This document shows positions 1-8,344 of a stretch of 64,000 nt of DNA, in pieces (the first letter of the stretch is position 1; the number at the start of each line of letters is the position of its first letter). Source of the stretch: Rikenella microfusus DSM 15922 (GTDB lineage: Bacteria > Bacteroidota > Bacteroidia > Bacteroidales > Rikenellaceae). The position numbers and the translations under genes were made by a program. Below the pieces are notes generated by a model. The model saw only the letters and a list, made by a program, of their open reading frames with translations, did not search any database and was not told the origin of the DNA. The stretch is from assembly GCF_000427365.1 (NCBI RefSeq), contig NZ_KE386488.1, positions 1,054,001 to 1,118,000 of the forward strand. The letters are read 5' to 3'.

Positions 1-1
1 C

Positions 2-391
2 TTCACCCGTTCGATCAACCACGGAGACCCGCAGAATTGGGCCGACGAGTCGATCGGCAAACAATTAGTCTATATCCCCGTCTATTCGGCCTCGGCGACG
101 GGAACGCTTTCGTGGCGGTCGTGGACGCTGCTTTACAAATGGAACTGGTACAGCGAACGCTATACGACTTCGAGCAATGAAACGGCCACCCGGTTCGGCG
201 TACTGGCTCCATATTTCATGAACGACGTTTCGCTCGAAAAACGCTTTTCGTTCCGTTGGGCGCGGCTTTCCGTCAAAGCGACCGTCAATAACCTGTTCAA
301 CGAAGAGTATGAATCGGTGCTCTCCCGCCCCATGGCCCGGCGCAATTACGGCTTCTTTATCGGTTTCTCGCCGCGCTGGGGCGACCGCTGA
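2..391 (+). CDS. TonB-dependent receptor, C-terminal part (cut by window edge)
   Basis: An open frame enters from the left edge and stops with TGA at 389-391, giving the last 129 residues of a protein. The segment is rich in alternating aromatic/polar strands and ends with NNLFNEEYES, the typical last-strands motif of TonB-dependent outer-membrane receptors, followed by a short aromatic C-terminal strand (GFFIGFSPRWGDR). This is the end of a 22-strand beta-barrel that imports a bound ligand using TonB energy. The barrel end resembles classical siderophore/vitamin-type receptors more than SusC, but the ligand cannot be told from this fragment. The energy transducer gene near 3.4 kb could serve it. 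Confidence 0.85.
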   Translation, partial: FTRSINHGDPQNWADESIGKQLVYIPVYSASATGTLSWRSWTLLYKWNWYSERYTTSSNETATRFGVLAPYFMNDVSLEKRFSFRWARLSVKATVNNLFNEEYESVLSRPMARRNYGFFIGFSPRWGDR

Positions 392-519
392 GCCACCTCT
401 TTTTCCCGCTTACGGTCTTGTCTGCCTACGGAAAACGAGCGCCTTTTCGCTTTCTCCGGCCCGTTTCCGTCCGGATCGGGAAAACTGCTGAAAATCAAAT
501 ATGCAGGTAATGCCTCAAC

Positions 520-715
520 GTAAAGTCGGGCATATACTGCTTATTTGATCCTTCGTTCGGAGCGGTCCCTTCGGGTCTTTTGCCCGGGTTTGCACCGCCT
601 CGCGCCGGACTCTATATCGACAAAAAGAACTCCCGGTCGGAGTGCCCGGCGGCACCGCAGAGCCGATAGCGGAAAATTACCGCCGAACATGTTCGGTGTA
701 TCAAAGTATATAATC
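520..715 (-). repeat. Intergenic repeat, KA family (inverted copy)
   Basis: Read on the minus strand, it starts with GATTATATACTTTGATACAC, continues with a GTTCGGCGG segment and the GCCGGG-type GC-rich core, then GGGAGTTCTTTTTGTCG and TCCGGCGCGAGGCGGTGCAAACC, and ends near CGACTTTAC. The same block order is found on the plus strand at about 35983-36254 and 40891-41074, and in decayed form at 25911-26010. Confidence 0.75.
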
Positions 716-860
716 AGGACGGGAATTATCCTTTTCGTGTTGTTCGCTCTTCGGGGTGTCCCGAAGAGCGTCGGCCTGCATCCGCCCCGGTGCAGAATGC
801 CGCAGAATCAATCGCTCGCACGATTGCGGCGTTCCCCGCAGGCCGAGGTTTCATAAAGGA

Positions 861-1103
861 AAACCGTAGGTTTAAATGTATGTCTGCCGCCGACGGGCGT
901 TTGTTTTTTCTTCGCCCGCTCATGCCGCGGAGGCACTTTCTTTCTTGCGCGACCAAGAAAGAAAGCAAAGAAGTCGCCGGGAATGCGATTCCCCGCTCCC
1001 GACTCCCGTCGGATCGGGAAATCGCACATTCCCGGGCCAACAGTCTCCGCCCCTGTTTCGATACCAATATAAAAAGCCGGAAGTATTTTTAAATCTACGG
1101 TTT
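861..1103. repeat. MITE-like element with AAACCGTAGGTTTAAA terminal inverted repeats
   Basis: The left end AAACCGTAGGTTTAAA (861-876) and the reverse complement of the right end (1088-1103) match at 15 of 16 positions. The interior is non-coding, with CGGGAATGCGATTCCCCG and TCGCACATTCCCGGGCCA segments. A longer copy in the opposite orientation lies at about 8842-9262. No target-site duplication is obvious. Confidence 0.8.
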
Positions 1104-1123
1104 ATTACAATGTTCTCCTTTAG

Positions 1124-1196
1124 TCAGGCCGGAGCCAGCGGAGGCCCAACGAGCTTTGCAAGTTGCAGGCCTTCGCCGGGGGTGGCTCCGGCCTGA
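1124..1196. repeat. Palindrome-ended repeat (TCAGGCCGGAGCCA family), copy 1
   Basis: TCAGGCCGGAGCCA at 1124-1137 is matched by its exact reverse complement at 1183-1196. The interior contains GTTGCAGGCC. Related copies are at 8656-8728 and 50729-50796, and half copies near 9272-9295 and 50885-50920. Confidence 0.8.
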
Positions 1197-1272
1197 CCGC
1201 TAACGCGGAAATTTATTCTTAACCGTACATTAAAATCGCAACGTTTATATTAGCCTGCGGCCCATTACAAAG

Positions 1273-1362
1273 AAACGTAGGGTTAAACTTTATGTTTGCA
1301 AAGGGCTGGGGTCCACGCGACTAAGGATCGCAGAATTTTTACTTTACACGAACCCTACGGTT
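1273..1362. repeat. Short MITE-like element with AACCGTAGGGTT-type ends
   Basis: AAACGTAGGGTT at the left and the reverse complement AACCGTAGGGTT at the right differ at one of 12 positions. The interior (CGCGACTAAGGATCGCAGAATTT) matches 8597-8620. The ends resemble those of the 861-1103 element although the interior differs. Confidence 0.65.
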
Positions 1363-1581
1363 AAAATGCTTTTCTCAAAACAGCTTTGGATAAGTATATA
1401 GTTACCCGATAGATAATCGGGTACAGTTTTATATACCCTGCCATACCGAATGTGTCAGTAAACGGAACATTGCCCGATCGGCTCCAACCTTGCAGCCTGA
1501 GGCGGTGCAAGGCCCGGATCATCCGGCGCGAGCCGAAAAAGCGTCGGCTAAAAAACGGCAGGCATATCAAAGCCTATATGT

Positions 1582-2619
1582 TTAGCGACGGTTATGGGAC
1601 TGGGTAGAGAGCAGGCCGCAGGCCGCCAGAATATCTTCGCCCCGCGAAGAACGTGTCGTGGTAGTGATACCCGCCGCGTTCAACGCCCCGTTCATCCAGC
1701 GTATCCGTTCCGGCGAAGCCCCTTTCAGCGGGCTGTCCGGTATGGCATGGAAGCGGATCAGGTTGATCCGGCAGTCCAGTCCTTTCAGCAGGCGAACCAG
1801 CCCCTCCACATGGCGCGGGGAGTCGTTCACCCCTCCGAAGACGATATATTCGAAGCTTAGCCGCCGCTGGTGCGAGAAATCGAAATTCCGCAAGGCGGCC
1901 GTCACTTCGCGTATCGGATATTTGTTCTGTACCGGCATCAGCTCGCGCCGCTCCTCGTCGAAAGGGTCGTGCAGGCTGACCGCCAAATGCACTTTCGTTT
2001 CGCGCAGCAGCCGTTCCATGGCCGGTATCACGCCGATCGTCGATACCGTGATGCGGGTCGGACTCCAGCCCAACCCCCAGTCCGAAGTCAGGATATCCAC
2101 CGCCCGCAGCACATTTTCGAGATTGTCCATCGGTTCGCCCATCCCCATGAAGACGATATTCGTGAGCCGTTCCGACTCCGGAACGGCCAATACCTGATTG
2201 ACGATTTCGCCCGCCGTCAGGTGGTGCTGGAGCCCCTGCCGTCCCGTCATGCAGAAACGGCAGCCCATCCGGCAACCAGCCTGGGACGACACGCAGAGCG
2301 TCGCCCGTTCTCCGTCCGGAATGTAAACCGATTCGATGTACCGCCCGCCGAGGGTGGCGAACAAGTATTTTTTCGTGCCGTCTTTCGATACCTGCACCTC
2401 GCACGGTTCGATCCGCCCCGCCGTATAGCCCAATTCGTCCAATCGTCGCCGCGCGGCGAGCGAAAGATTGGTCATCGCCGCGATGTCGGCCGCCCGTTTT
2501 TTATAGAGCCAGTCGGCTATCTGCCGCGCGGCGAAAGGACGGAGTCCGGCATCTGCGGCGACGGTTCCCAATTCGGCGGGCGACATGCCCGAAAGCCACT
2601 TTTTCGCATCGATGTCCAT
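1582..2619 (-). CDS. rlmN: Dual-specificity rRNA/tRNA adenine C2-methyltransferase RlmN
   Basis: A radical-SAM enzyme that methylates C2 of A2503 in 23S rRNA and of A37 in a set of tRNAs, using two SAM molecules. The 345-residue protein has the expected length. The CxxxCxxC iron-sulfur motif is C116-C120-C123 (CRMGCRFC), preceded by the family's RATLCVSSQAGC block; GMGEPMDN follows at about residue 160. A cysteine near the C-terminus (ILAACGLLS) fits the conserved methyl-carrying residue of RlmN. The start gives MDIDAKKWLSG, in line with the short helical N-terminal domain. It is monocistronic between two repeat-rich gaps. Confidence 0.96.
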   Translation of the reverse strand: MDIDAKKWLSGMSPAELGTVAADAGLRPFAARQIADWLYKKRAADIAAMTNLSLAARRRLDELGYTAGRIEPCEVQVSKDGTKKYLFATLGGRYIESVYIPDGERATLCVSSQAGCRMGCRFCMTGRQGLQHHLTAGEIVNQVLAVPESERLTNIVFMGMGEPMDNLENVLRAVDILTSDWGLGWSPTRITVSTIGVIPAMERLLRETKVHLAVSLHDPFDEERRELMPVQNKYPIREVTAALRNFDFSHQRRLSFEYIVFGGVNDSPRHVEGLVRLLKGLDCRINLIRFHAIPDSPLKGASPERIRWMNGALNAAGITTTTRSSRGEDILAACGLLSTQSHNRR

Positions 2620-3124
2620 ACCGGATGTAAAGGTATGATTAAAAAATAAGTTTTGCGTTAGTGGACACAGCCCGGACGCGGAACTTGAATTTTATCGGTT
2701 CGCCGGGGGGTGGGTTGCCGTTCCGGCTTCCTCCTGGCGCCTCGGCCATACGAACAAGTTCGATGGCGTTCGGCTGCTGCGTCGGTTCGGGCTGGTCGCT
2801 ACACGGACGATTCATCCTATGTATGATTGATTCGTCAGAATGAAAAAGTCGATTTCCGTCCGGCGTTTTATTTTTCCTGCCTGTCCACGCCGCGGCCCCT
2901 GTAAAGCATTGCCGGCAACGAACGCAGCACTGATTCCTGCAAAGCGTCGCGAGGCGCGTATCGACAGGAAGACAGGTCGATCGAGCCGGTTTTCCGGCTC
3001 TCTTTCAGGCGATACGGCCGTCGGCAGAGGTTTCCGCGCCGCTTTCCGAATCCTGGATATCCGACCGCAAACGATCCGGAAGTACCCGAATCGGCAGCCC
3101 CGGTATAGGATCGGGACCGTCCAT
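2620..3124. other. Gene-free stretch upstream of rlmN
   Basis: About 500 bp without a gene. It contains an intergenic repeat at 2704-2815 and, further right, GC-rich sequence with a GTCGCGAGGCGCGTATCGACAG segment that weakly resembles the KA repeat core. Open frames covering 2840-3260 on both strands overlap the tRNA gene and are not credible. Confidence 0.65.
2704..2815 (+). repeat. Intergenic repeat (GGTTGCCGTTCCGGC family), copy 1
   Basis: The block GGTTGCCGTTCCGGC, then GGCGCCTCGG, CGGCTGCTGCGTCGGTTCGG, GGTCGCTA and CGGACGATT occurs in the same order at 50481-50587, and pieces occur inverted inside 9001-9140. It is non-coding and shows no terminal inverted repeat that I can see. Confidence 0.75.
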
Positions 3125-3157
3125 AAAAAAAGCCTTGCCTGAACCAGGTAAGGCTTT
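3125..3157 (-). terminator. Terminator of tRNA-Ala
   Basis: A 13-bp stem (3129-3141 with 3145-3157, one G-T pair) with a 3-nt loop. On the minus strand it is followed by six T residues (the A run at 3125-3130), which gives a standard intrinsic terminator 23 bp downstream of the tRNA. Confidence 0.85.
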
Positions 3158-3179
3158 TGCCCGCAACGGGCGGATCGTG

Positions 3180-3253
<74 letters not shown>

Positions 3254-3313
3254 GTTTTGCACGACAAATATACGGATTTTTTTTAATCCGCCAAATATCG
3301 CGTTCGCTCAGTG

Positions 3314-3344
3314 TTGCATTTTCCAAATAAAACGCATAGCTTTG
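3314..3344 (+). promoter_or_regulatory. Bacteroidetes-type promoter of the TonB-like gene
   Basis: TTG at 3314-3316 and TAGCTTTG at 3337-3344 are 20 bp apart, matching the known Bacteroidetes consensus TTTG-N19-21-TAnnTTTG. It lies 47 bp upstream of the start codon at 3392. Confidence 0.8.
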
Positions 3345-3391
3345 TATCGGTAATCATAGCCCCCGGTAACGCATAAACCACTACTAACCAT

Positions 3392-4093
3392 ATGGAACTC
3401 AAAAAATCGCCGAAAGCCGATCTGGAGAACAAGAAAAGTTATTTTCTGGAGATCGGTATCATCGTGGCCCTGGCCGCATGTATCGCCTTGTTCAGCTGGA
3501 GCCAGAAAGAACGGGTCATCGAAGTCGTCGAACAGGAACCCGTAATGGCCGTTGAAACCGAAATGACGGAAGTAACGGTTCAGGAGGACAAGCGTCCGCC
3601 GGCGCCGATGAAAACCCAGGCCGTCGTACTCTCCGACCTGCTCAACGTGGTGAAGAACGATGCCAAGATCGAGCAGACTGTCAATATCCTCGACCTGGAC
3701 GTTACCCAAGACCTGGCCGTGGACGTTACCCGCTTCGGGGGTACTTACACCGGTGAAGGCGAAATCGAAGAAGAAGAACCGGTGATTATCGCCGAAACCA
3801 TGCCGACTTTCCAGGGAGGGGATGTCAATGCGTTCGCGCAGTGGTGCGGCAAACACATCGTCTATCCGCCGGCAGCCATCGATAACGGTTCGCAGGGTAA
3901 AGTAACCGTGCAATTCGTCGTGGAACGCGACGGTTCGATCAGCCATGTGACCATCCTGCGCGGGGTCGATAAACTGATCGACGAAGAGGCGATCCGTGTC
4001 GTACAGAGCGCTCCGAAGTGGAAACCCGGTGAAAACCGCGGTAAGCCGGTGCGCGTATATGTTCAGGTGCCGATCAACTTCGTCCTTCAATAA
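3392..4093 (+). CDS. TonB-family energy transducer
   Basis: A 233-residue inner-membrane protein expected to pass proton-motive force to TonB-dependent outer-membrane receptors with ExbB/ExbD (not in this window). It has a short cytoplasmic N-terminus (MELKKSPKADLENKK), one membrane segment at about residues 20-37 (EIGIIVALAACIALFSW), an acidic/proline periplasmic linker with a Glu-rich stretch near 125, and a C-terminal TonB domain at about 150-233 with the pattern YPPAAIDNGSQGKVTVQF and a WKPG block. The cytoplasmic start and single anchor are typical of Bacteroidetes TonB proteins. It has its own promoter and a downstream terminator. Confidence 0.9.
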   Translation: MELKKSPKADLENKKSYFLEIGIIVALAACIALFSWSQKERVIEVVEQEPVMAVETEMTEVTVQEDKRPPAPMKTQAVVLSDLLNVVKNDAKIEQTVNILDLDVTQDLAVDVTRFGGTYTGEGEIEEEEPVIIAETMPTFQGGDVNAFAQWCGKHIVYPPAAIDNGSQGKVTVQFVVERDGSISHVTILRGVDKLIDEEAIRVVQSAPKWKPGENRGKPVRVYVQVPINFVLQ

Positions 4094-4145
4094 TCCGGGA
4101 GGGAGCAGACGGCGGGGGGGATAGATAGTATTTACGGCGCCCCCT

Positions 4146-4241
4146 ATAAGAGAATAAGAGAATAAGAGAATAAGAGAATAAGAGAATAAGAGAATAAGAG
4201 AATAAGAGAATAAGAGAATAAGAGAATAAGAGAATAAGAGA
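4146..4241. repeat. Perfect tandem repeat, 12 x 8 bp (ATAAGAGA)
   Basis: Twelve uninterrupted, identical copies of ATAAGAGA run from 4146 to 4241. They lie between the TonB-like stop codon (4091-4093) and its terminator stem (4249), so they are part of the mRNA 3' untranslated region. There are no spacers, so it is not a CRISPR array. Perfect short repeats like this usually vary in copy number by slippage. Confidence 0.97.
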
Positions 4242-4248
4242 ATTAAGA

Positions 4249-4286
4249 AGAGCGTTGAGTTTATACGAACTCAACGCTCTTTTTTG
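4249..4286 (+). terminator. Terminator after the TonB-like gene
   Basis: AGAGCGTTGAGT (4249-4260) pairs perfectly with ACTCAACGCTCT (4269-4280), with an 8-nt loop and a T run through 4286. It is a strong intrinsic terminator on the plus strand. Confidence 0.9.
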
Positions 4287-4708
4287 TACCCCAGTCGGAC
4301 ATCCTCAATAATATGCCAGAAAAAAGAGAGGGTAAGTCGTGCAACTTGCTTTCTTCTGAATAAAGAGCTTTAAATGTTGTTGCATGGCCCCCTATCCATT
4401 ACAGAATAAATCGTCAAAGGAAAGATCCCCGGCAAGTTCGGGAAATGCAACAGCATCCCAGAAAATCCTGCCCCGCTTTCTTCTTTAGTATCCCGGCCGT
4501 CAGAACAGCTACGGGCCGATTCGGGAGTCGGACGGCTCCGCCGGCTTTCCGATCCCCTCTGTTCATGACCGAGACGCAAAGAGAAAACCCTCAGGCAATC
4601 CGGAGACAAAACGAGCGCCGCGATGTTAAAAAGAACAGTACTCTGCCGGACAAACGAACGTTATCACGGAGCAGGATAGAGGTTTCGGGCGGAAACGGGG
4701 AAAATGCC
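4287..4708. other. Gene-free stretch upstream of the YidE-like gene
   Basis: About 420 bp with lower GC content than the neighbours in its first half. I see no coding frame with domain signal, no copy of the repeat families found elsewhere, and no RNA gene I recognise. Confidence 0.55.
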
Positions 4709-4716
4709 TATCTTTG
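4709..4716 (+). promoter_or_regulatory. Promoter -7 box of the YidE-like gene
   Basis: TATCTTTG at 4709-4716 matches the Bacteroidetes -7 box exactly. It lies inside the first codons of the longest open frame (ATG 4704), so translation should begin at ATG 4734 instead. The 5' leader would be very short. Confidence 0.7.
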
Positions 4717-4733
4717 CGGAAAATAGCCAACCG

Positions 4734-6329
4734 ATGATCAGCTCCCTGCTCAGCTCCACCATTTTCGTTCTTTTCGTGATCATCGCCCTCGGATTTATCG
4801 TCGGGCGTATCAGCATCAAAGGGATCACCCTCGACGTATCCGCCGTGATCTTCGTGGCATTGCTGTTCGGACATTTCGGCATCGTAGTGCCCGCCGAGCT
4901 GGGAAACTTCGGAATGACCCTGTTCATTTTCGCTATCGGAATACAGGCCGGTCCAGGCTTTTTCAGCACCTTCAAGAGCAAAGGCAAGACCCTGGCCGGC
5001 ATCGCCTCCGTGTTGGTGCTGACCGCCGCCGTGACCGCACTGGCCGTGAAATATATCTTCGATCTGGACGCTTCCGATACCGCCGGCCTGCTCGCCGGGG
5101 CCCTGACCAGTACACCCGGTCTGGCCACCGCCCGCGAAATCACCGGAGACAATGCCGCCATATCCTACGGTATCGCCTATCCGTTCGGCGTAATCGGCGT
5201 GATCCTGTTCGTGAAACTTCTGCCCCGCCTCCTGAAGATCAACATAAAGGACGAGGAGGCTAAGCTGGCGGCAGACCAGAAAGAACTCTATCCGGATATT
5301 GTGGCCCACGCGTACCGCGTGACCAATCCGTTGATTGTCGGGCGCGAATTGCAGGACATCAAGCTGCGCCTCCATACCGGAGCCGTGATTTCCCGTATCC
5401 AGCGGGGCGAAGAGTCGATCCTGCCGAAAGCGCATACGGTATTGCAGGAGGGCGACCTGCTGAAAGCGGTGGGGACGCCGCTGTCGCACGATAAAGTGCG
5501 GGAGTTCGTCGGCGAACGGCTGGAGGGCGAACTGCCTTTCGGCGACAACGTCGAATTGCAGACCGGGCTGGTGACAGCGAAAGCGTTGGTGAACCGGACG
5601 CTGGGCAGCCTGAACCTGCAACAGAATTTCCATTGCGTGGTGACGCGGGTCCGCCGGGCGGGAATCGACCTTTCGCCGTCGCCGTCGCTGGCGCTCAAAT
5701 TCGGAGACAAACTGACGCTGGTGGGGAGCAAGGATACGATGGACGAAGTGCTCCGGCTAATCGGCAACGAGGGCAAACGGATTTCGGATACGGATTTCCT
5801 GCCTATTGCGCTGGGTATCGCCCTGGGGGTGATCGTGGGAAAAATATCGCTCTCTTTTTCCAACAGTTTCACATTCTCGTTCGGTCTGACGGGAGGGGTA
5901 TTGCTGACGGCGTTGGTCCTGAGCGCGGTCGGGAAAACGGGACCGGTGATCTGGACGATGTCCGGTTCGGCGAACCAGTTGCTGCGCCAGTTAGGACTGC
6001 TGCTGTTCCTGGCCAATGTAGGGACGGCGGCGGGTCGGGGACTGGTCGCTACGTTTATGGACAGCGGCTGGTCGCTCTTTATCGGCGGATTTTTTATTAC
6101 GTTGCTGCCGATGGTGGTGGCTACGCTGGTAACACGGTATTTTTTCCGGGTCAATATATTGGATCTGCTGGGAACGCTGACAGGGGGGATGACGAGCACG
6201 CCGGGACTGGCGGCGGCGGATTCGATGTCGGACAGCAGCGCGGTGAGCGTAGCCTATGCGACGGTCTATCCGGTGGCGATGGTGTTGCTGATTATCTGTA
6301 TCCAAATCGTTTCCATGGTCATCGGATAA
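4734..6329 (+). CDS. YidE/AspT-type duplicated membrane transporter
   Basis: A 531-residue putative anion antiporter of the AspT/YidE/YbjL family. The two halves are homologous membrane domains, each carrying the family signature: GALTSTPGLATA near residue 130 and GGMTSTPGLAAA near 490. Two soluble TrkA-C (RCK-C) domains lie between them at about 190-350 (GRELQDIKLR..VLQEGDLLKAVG and GSLNLQQNFHC..LKFGDKLTLVG). The start at 4734 (MISSLLSSTIFVLFVI) is chosen because the promoter box overlaps the upstream ATG and the first membrane helix begins there. Substrate is unknown; AspT exchanges aspartate for alanine. recO starts 21 bp downstream and is probably cotranscribed. Confidence 0.9.
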   Translation: MISSLLSSTIFVLFVIIALGFIVGRISIKGITLDVSAVIFVALLFGHFGIVVPAELGNFGMTLFIFAIGIQAGPGFFSTFKSKGKTLAGIASVLVLTAAVTALAVKYIFDLDASDTAGLLAGALTSTPGLATAREITGDNAAISYGIAYPFGVIGVILFVKLLPRLLKINIKDEEAKLAADQKELYPDIVAHAYRVTNPLIVGRELQDIKLRLHTGAVISRIQRGEESILPKAHTVLQEGDLLKAVGTPLSHDKVREFVGERLEGELPFGDNVELQTGLVTAKALVNRTLGSLNLQQNFHCVVTRVRRAGIDLSPSPSLALKFGDKLTLVGSKDTMDEVLRLIGNEGKRISDTDFLPIALGIALGVIVGKISLSFSNSFTFSFGLTGGVLLTALVLSAVGKTGPVIWTMSGSANQLLRQLGLLLFLANVGTAAGRGLVATFMDSGWSLFIGGFFITLLPMVVATLVTRYFFRVNILDLLGTLTGGMTSTPGLAAADSMSDSSAVSVAYATVYPVAMVLLIICIQIVSMVIG

Positions 6330-6350
6330 ACGAACGAACGGCAGAACGCA

Positions 6351-7139
6351 ATGTCAGATTACAGTGCATTTCCGGCCGGCGTGCCCGCGGCCGCTCCTCC
6401 CCGCAAAGGGCAGAAAGCAGCCACGCCCCGCGGTCGGTATAAAGCCAGAGGTATCGTACTGCACTCCATGAAATACGGCGAGCGGAAACTCATCGTCCAT
6501 ATTTTCACCGCACCGTACGGCCGTCGCAGTTACATCGCCAAAATCAGCGCCGGCAACAGCGGCCGCGGGCTCTACCAGCCCCTGTTCATCCTCGACTTCG
6601 ACGCATGGGCCGGACGAGGCGAGCTGCACAATATCGACCAACCCCAGATGGCCTTCTGCCTCTCCGACATGCCGTTCAACATCGTCAAGAGCACCATCGC
6701 CCTGTTCCTCTCGGAACTGCTTTACCGACTGATTAAAGAAGGAGAGCCCGATCCCGGATTATACCGTTTCGTCGAAGAATCCGTCGCCGAACTGGACGGT
6801 ATGGGCGAAGGCGTCGCCAACTTCCACCTCTGGTTCCTGGTTCGACTCACGGAATACATGGGCTACGCCCCCCGGGACAACTACGAACCCGGCCGCTCGC
6901 TGGACTATCGCAACGGTATCTATACGGCGACCCCTCCCGCCCATACGCTGGTCATGCCTCCGGCCGAAGCCACCCTGTTCCATACCCTCAACGGCTGTAC
7001 CGCGGACGCACTGTCCGCCATAGGCCTCGCACGCGAGCAACGCGTGTCGATGCTGGAAAGACTGACCGACCTCTACGGTTTCCATACCGACGCGATCTAT
7101 AACGTCAATTCCCTGCGTATCCTTTCCGAAATTTTTTGA
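6351..7139 (+). CDS. recO: DNA repair protein RecO
   Basis: RecO helps load RecA on SSB-coated single-stranded DNA (RecFOR pathway). In this 262-residue protein the OB-fold begins at about residue 30 with YKARGIVLHSMKYGERKLIV and continues with PYGRRSYIAK; the helical C-terminal half contains FHLWFLVRLTEYMGYAP, a recognisable RecO segment. The first roughly 28 residues (Pro/Ala/Gly-rich) are an extension beyond the OB-fold; ATG 6351 is the first in-frame start after the upstream stop region, but a shorter product cannot be excluded. The family's zinc cysteines are not evident. The gene lies 21 bp after the transporter and converges on the sensor kinase. Confidence 0.85.
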   Translation: MSDYSAFPAGVPAAAPPRKGQKAATPRGRYKARGIVLHSMKYGERKLIVHIFTAPYGRRSYIAKISAGNSGRGLYQPLFILDFDAWAGRGELHNIDQPQMAFCLSDMPFNIVKSTIALFLSELLYRLIKEGEPDPGLYRFVEESVAELDGMGEGVANFHLWFLVRLTEYMGYAPRDNYEPGRSLDYRNGIYTATPPAHTLVMPPAEATLFHTLNGCTADALSAIGLAREQRVSMLERLTDLYGFHTDAIYNVNSLRILSEIF

Positions 7140-7174
7140 CCGGAAATCGTCTGCCGGCCTCTTCCGCCGGAGAG

Positions 7175-8344
7175 TTACAGTTTGCGTACCATGATCCGCA
7201 TGGTCGTCCCCTTGTCGATCTCCGAATCGAGCACGAAAATACGCCCGTGGTGATACTCCTCCACGATCCGTTTGCTGAGCGACAGCCCCAGCCCCCAGCC
7301 TCGCGTCTTGGTAGTGAAACCCGGCTGGAAAATACGTTTGAAGTTGGCTTTCGGCATCCCTTTGCCCGTATCCCGCACGTCGATGCATATCCATTTGTCG
7401 TCGCGCAGGGAGAGCTGGACGATGATCGCCCCCCGGCCCTGCAAGGCATCCAGCGCGTTCTTGAGCAGGTTCTCCACCACCCATTCGAACAGCGCGTCAT
7501 TGACCATCCCCTGCATCGGTTCGGAGGTGCACTGCGCGAAATTCAACGTCACGTTTTTCGGAATCCGTGTCCGGAAATAAGATACGGCACCGGCGACCAG
7601 TTCGTAGATATTCCTCGGCGCCAGGTTGGTCGTGGCGCCGATCTTCGAAAAGCGGTCCACGACCTTCAGCAGGCGCGTCAGGTCTTTGTTCATCTCGTCC
7701 ACCACGAACGGTTCGACTCCTTCCTGGCTCCGCAGGTATTCGAGCCAGCCCAGCAGGGAGCTGGTGGGGGTGCCGAGCTGGTGGGCGGTCTCTTTGGCCA
7801 TCCCGATCCAGACGCGGTTCTGCTCGCTGTGTTTGGAGGAACGGAAAGCGATAAAGGCGAAACCGATGAACACGGCGAATACGCTGAGTTGTACCCAGGG
7901 AAAATATTGCAGGGACTTGAGCAACGGCGATTCGTCGTAAAAGACGCGGATAATGCTCCCTTGTGCGGTGGGGATTTCGATCGGGTCGCGACCGCCGGAA
8001 CGCATGCTTTCGAGCTTGTCGGCCAATTGTTCGGGATCGGCCATGACGGCGGGATCGATCAAGCGGTTCTGAATGACGCGCAGGTTATCGTCGCAGACGA
8101 TAACGGGGATGTCTTCGGAAAAATCGATGATGCGGGCGAGTATCTCGGCCTGATGCCGGTTGCCGCTGCTGGCTGCCTTGACGGTCTCGCCGACGGCGAA
8201 CGACCACAGGTGTATCTCGTGCCGTTCTTTGTCGCGCAGTTTCCCGACGAGGTAGTTGGAATAGACGAGCGAGGTCACGCCGATGGCGAACCCGACGATG
8301 ATAAAAAGCATCTTCCCGTGATACCCGATCGAAAATTTACGCAT
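7175..8344 (-). CDS. Orphan membrane sensor histidine kinase
   Basis: A 389-residue two-component sensor kinase. It has a membrane segment at about residues 11-31, an extracytoplasmic sensor region of about 110 residues, and a second membrane segment at about 150-167. The H-box is MAKETAHQLGTP with phospho-acceptor His188. The ATPase domain carries the N box (NLLKNALDAL, about 292-301), G1 (DTGKGMP, 325-331), F box (FQPGFTTKT) and G2 (GWGLGLSLSKRIVE). All catalytic motifs look intact. No response regulator is next to it, so its partner is unknown. It converges with recO at its 3' end. Confidence 0.93.
   Translation of the reverse strand: MRKFSIGYHGKMLFIIVGFAIGVTSLVYSNYLVGKLRDKERHEIHLWSFAVGETVKAASSGNRHQAEILARIIDFSEDIPVIVCDDNLRVIQNRLIDPAVMADPEQLADKLESMRSGGRDPIEIPTAQGSIIRVFYDESPLLKSLQYFPWVQLSVFAVFIGFAFIAFRSSKHSEQNRVWIGMAKETAHQLGTPTSSLLGWLEYLRSQEGVEPFVVDEMNKDLTRLLKVVDRFSKIGATTNLAPRNIYELVAGAVSYFRTRIPKNVTLNFAQCTSEPMQGMVNDALFEWVVENLLKNALDALQGRGAIIVQLSLRDDKWICIDVRDTGKGMPKANFKRIFQPGFTTKTRGWGLGLSLSKRIVEEYHHGRIFVLDSEIDKGTTMRIMVRKL

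Larger units (their letters stand above)
392..1581. other. Gene-free stretch filled with repeat elements
   Basis: About 1.2 kb between the receptor and rlmN has no credible gene. All open frames here are short, overlap in several frames and have no recognisable domain. The stretch holds at least four repeat elements with copies elsewhere in the window (520-715, 861-1103, 1124-1196, 1273-1362), described separately. The remainder (about 1363-1581) also contains pieces such as CGGCGCGAGCCGAAAAAG that recur near 21.05 kb and 41.14 kb. Confidence 0.8.

Noticed and set aside
1-391. SusC-type receptor as part of a polysaccharide locus
   Set aside because: The visible end is short, no SusD follows and the neighbouring genes are housekeeping, so a SusC call is not supported.
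4146-4241. Possible CRISPR array
   Set aside because: Units are 8 bp, perfectly contiguous and without spacers; no cas gene is nearby.
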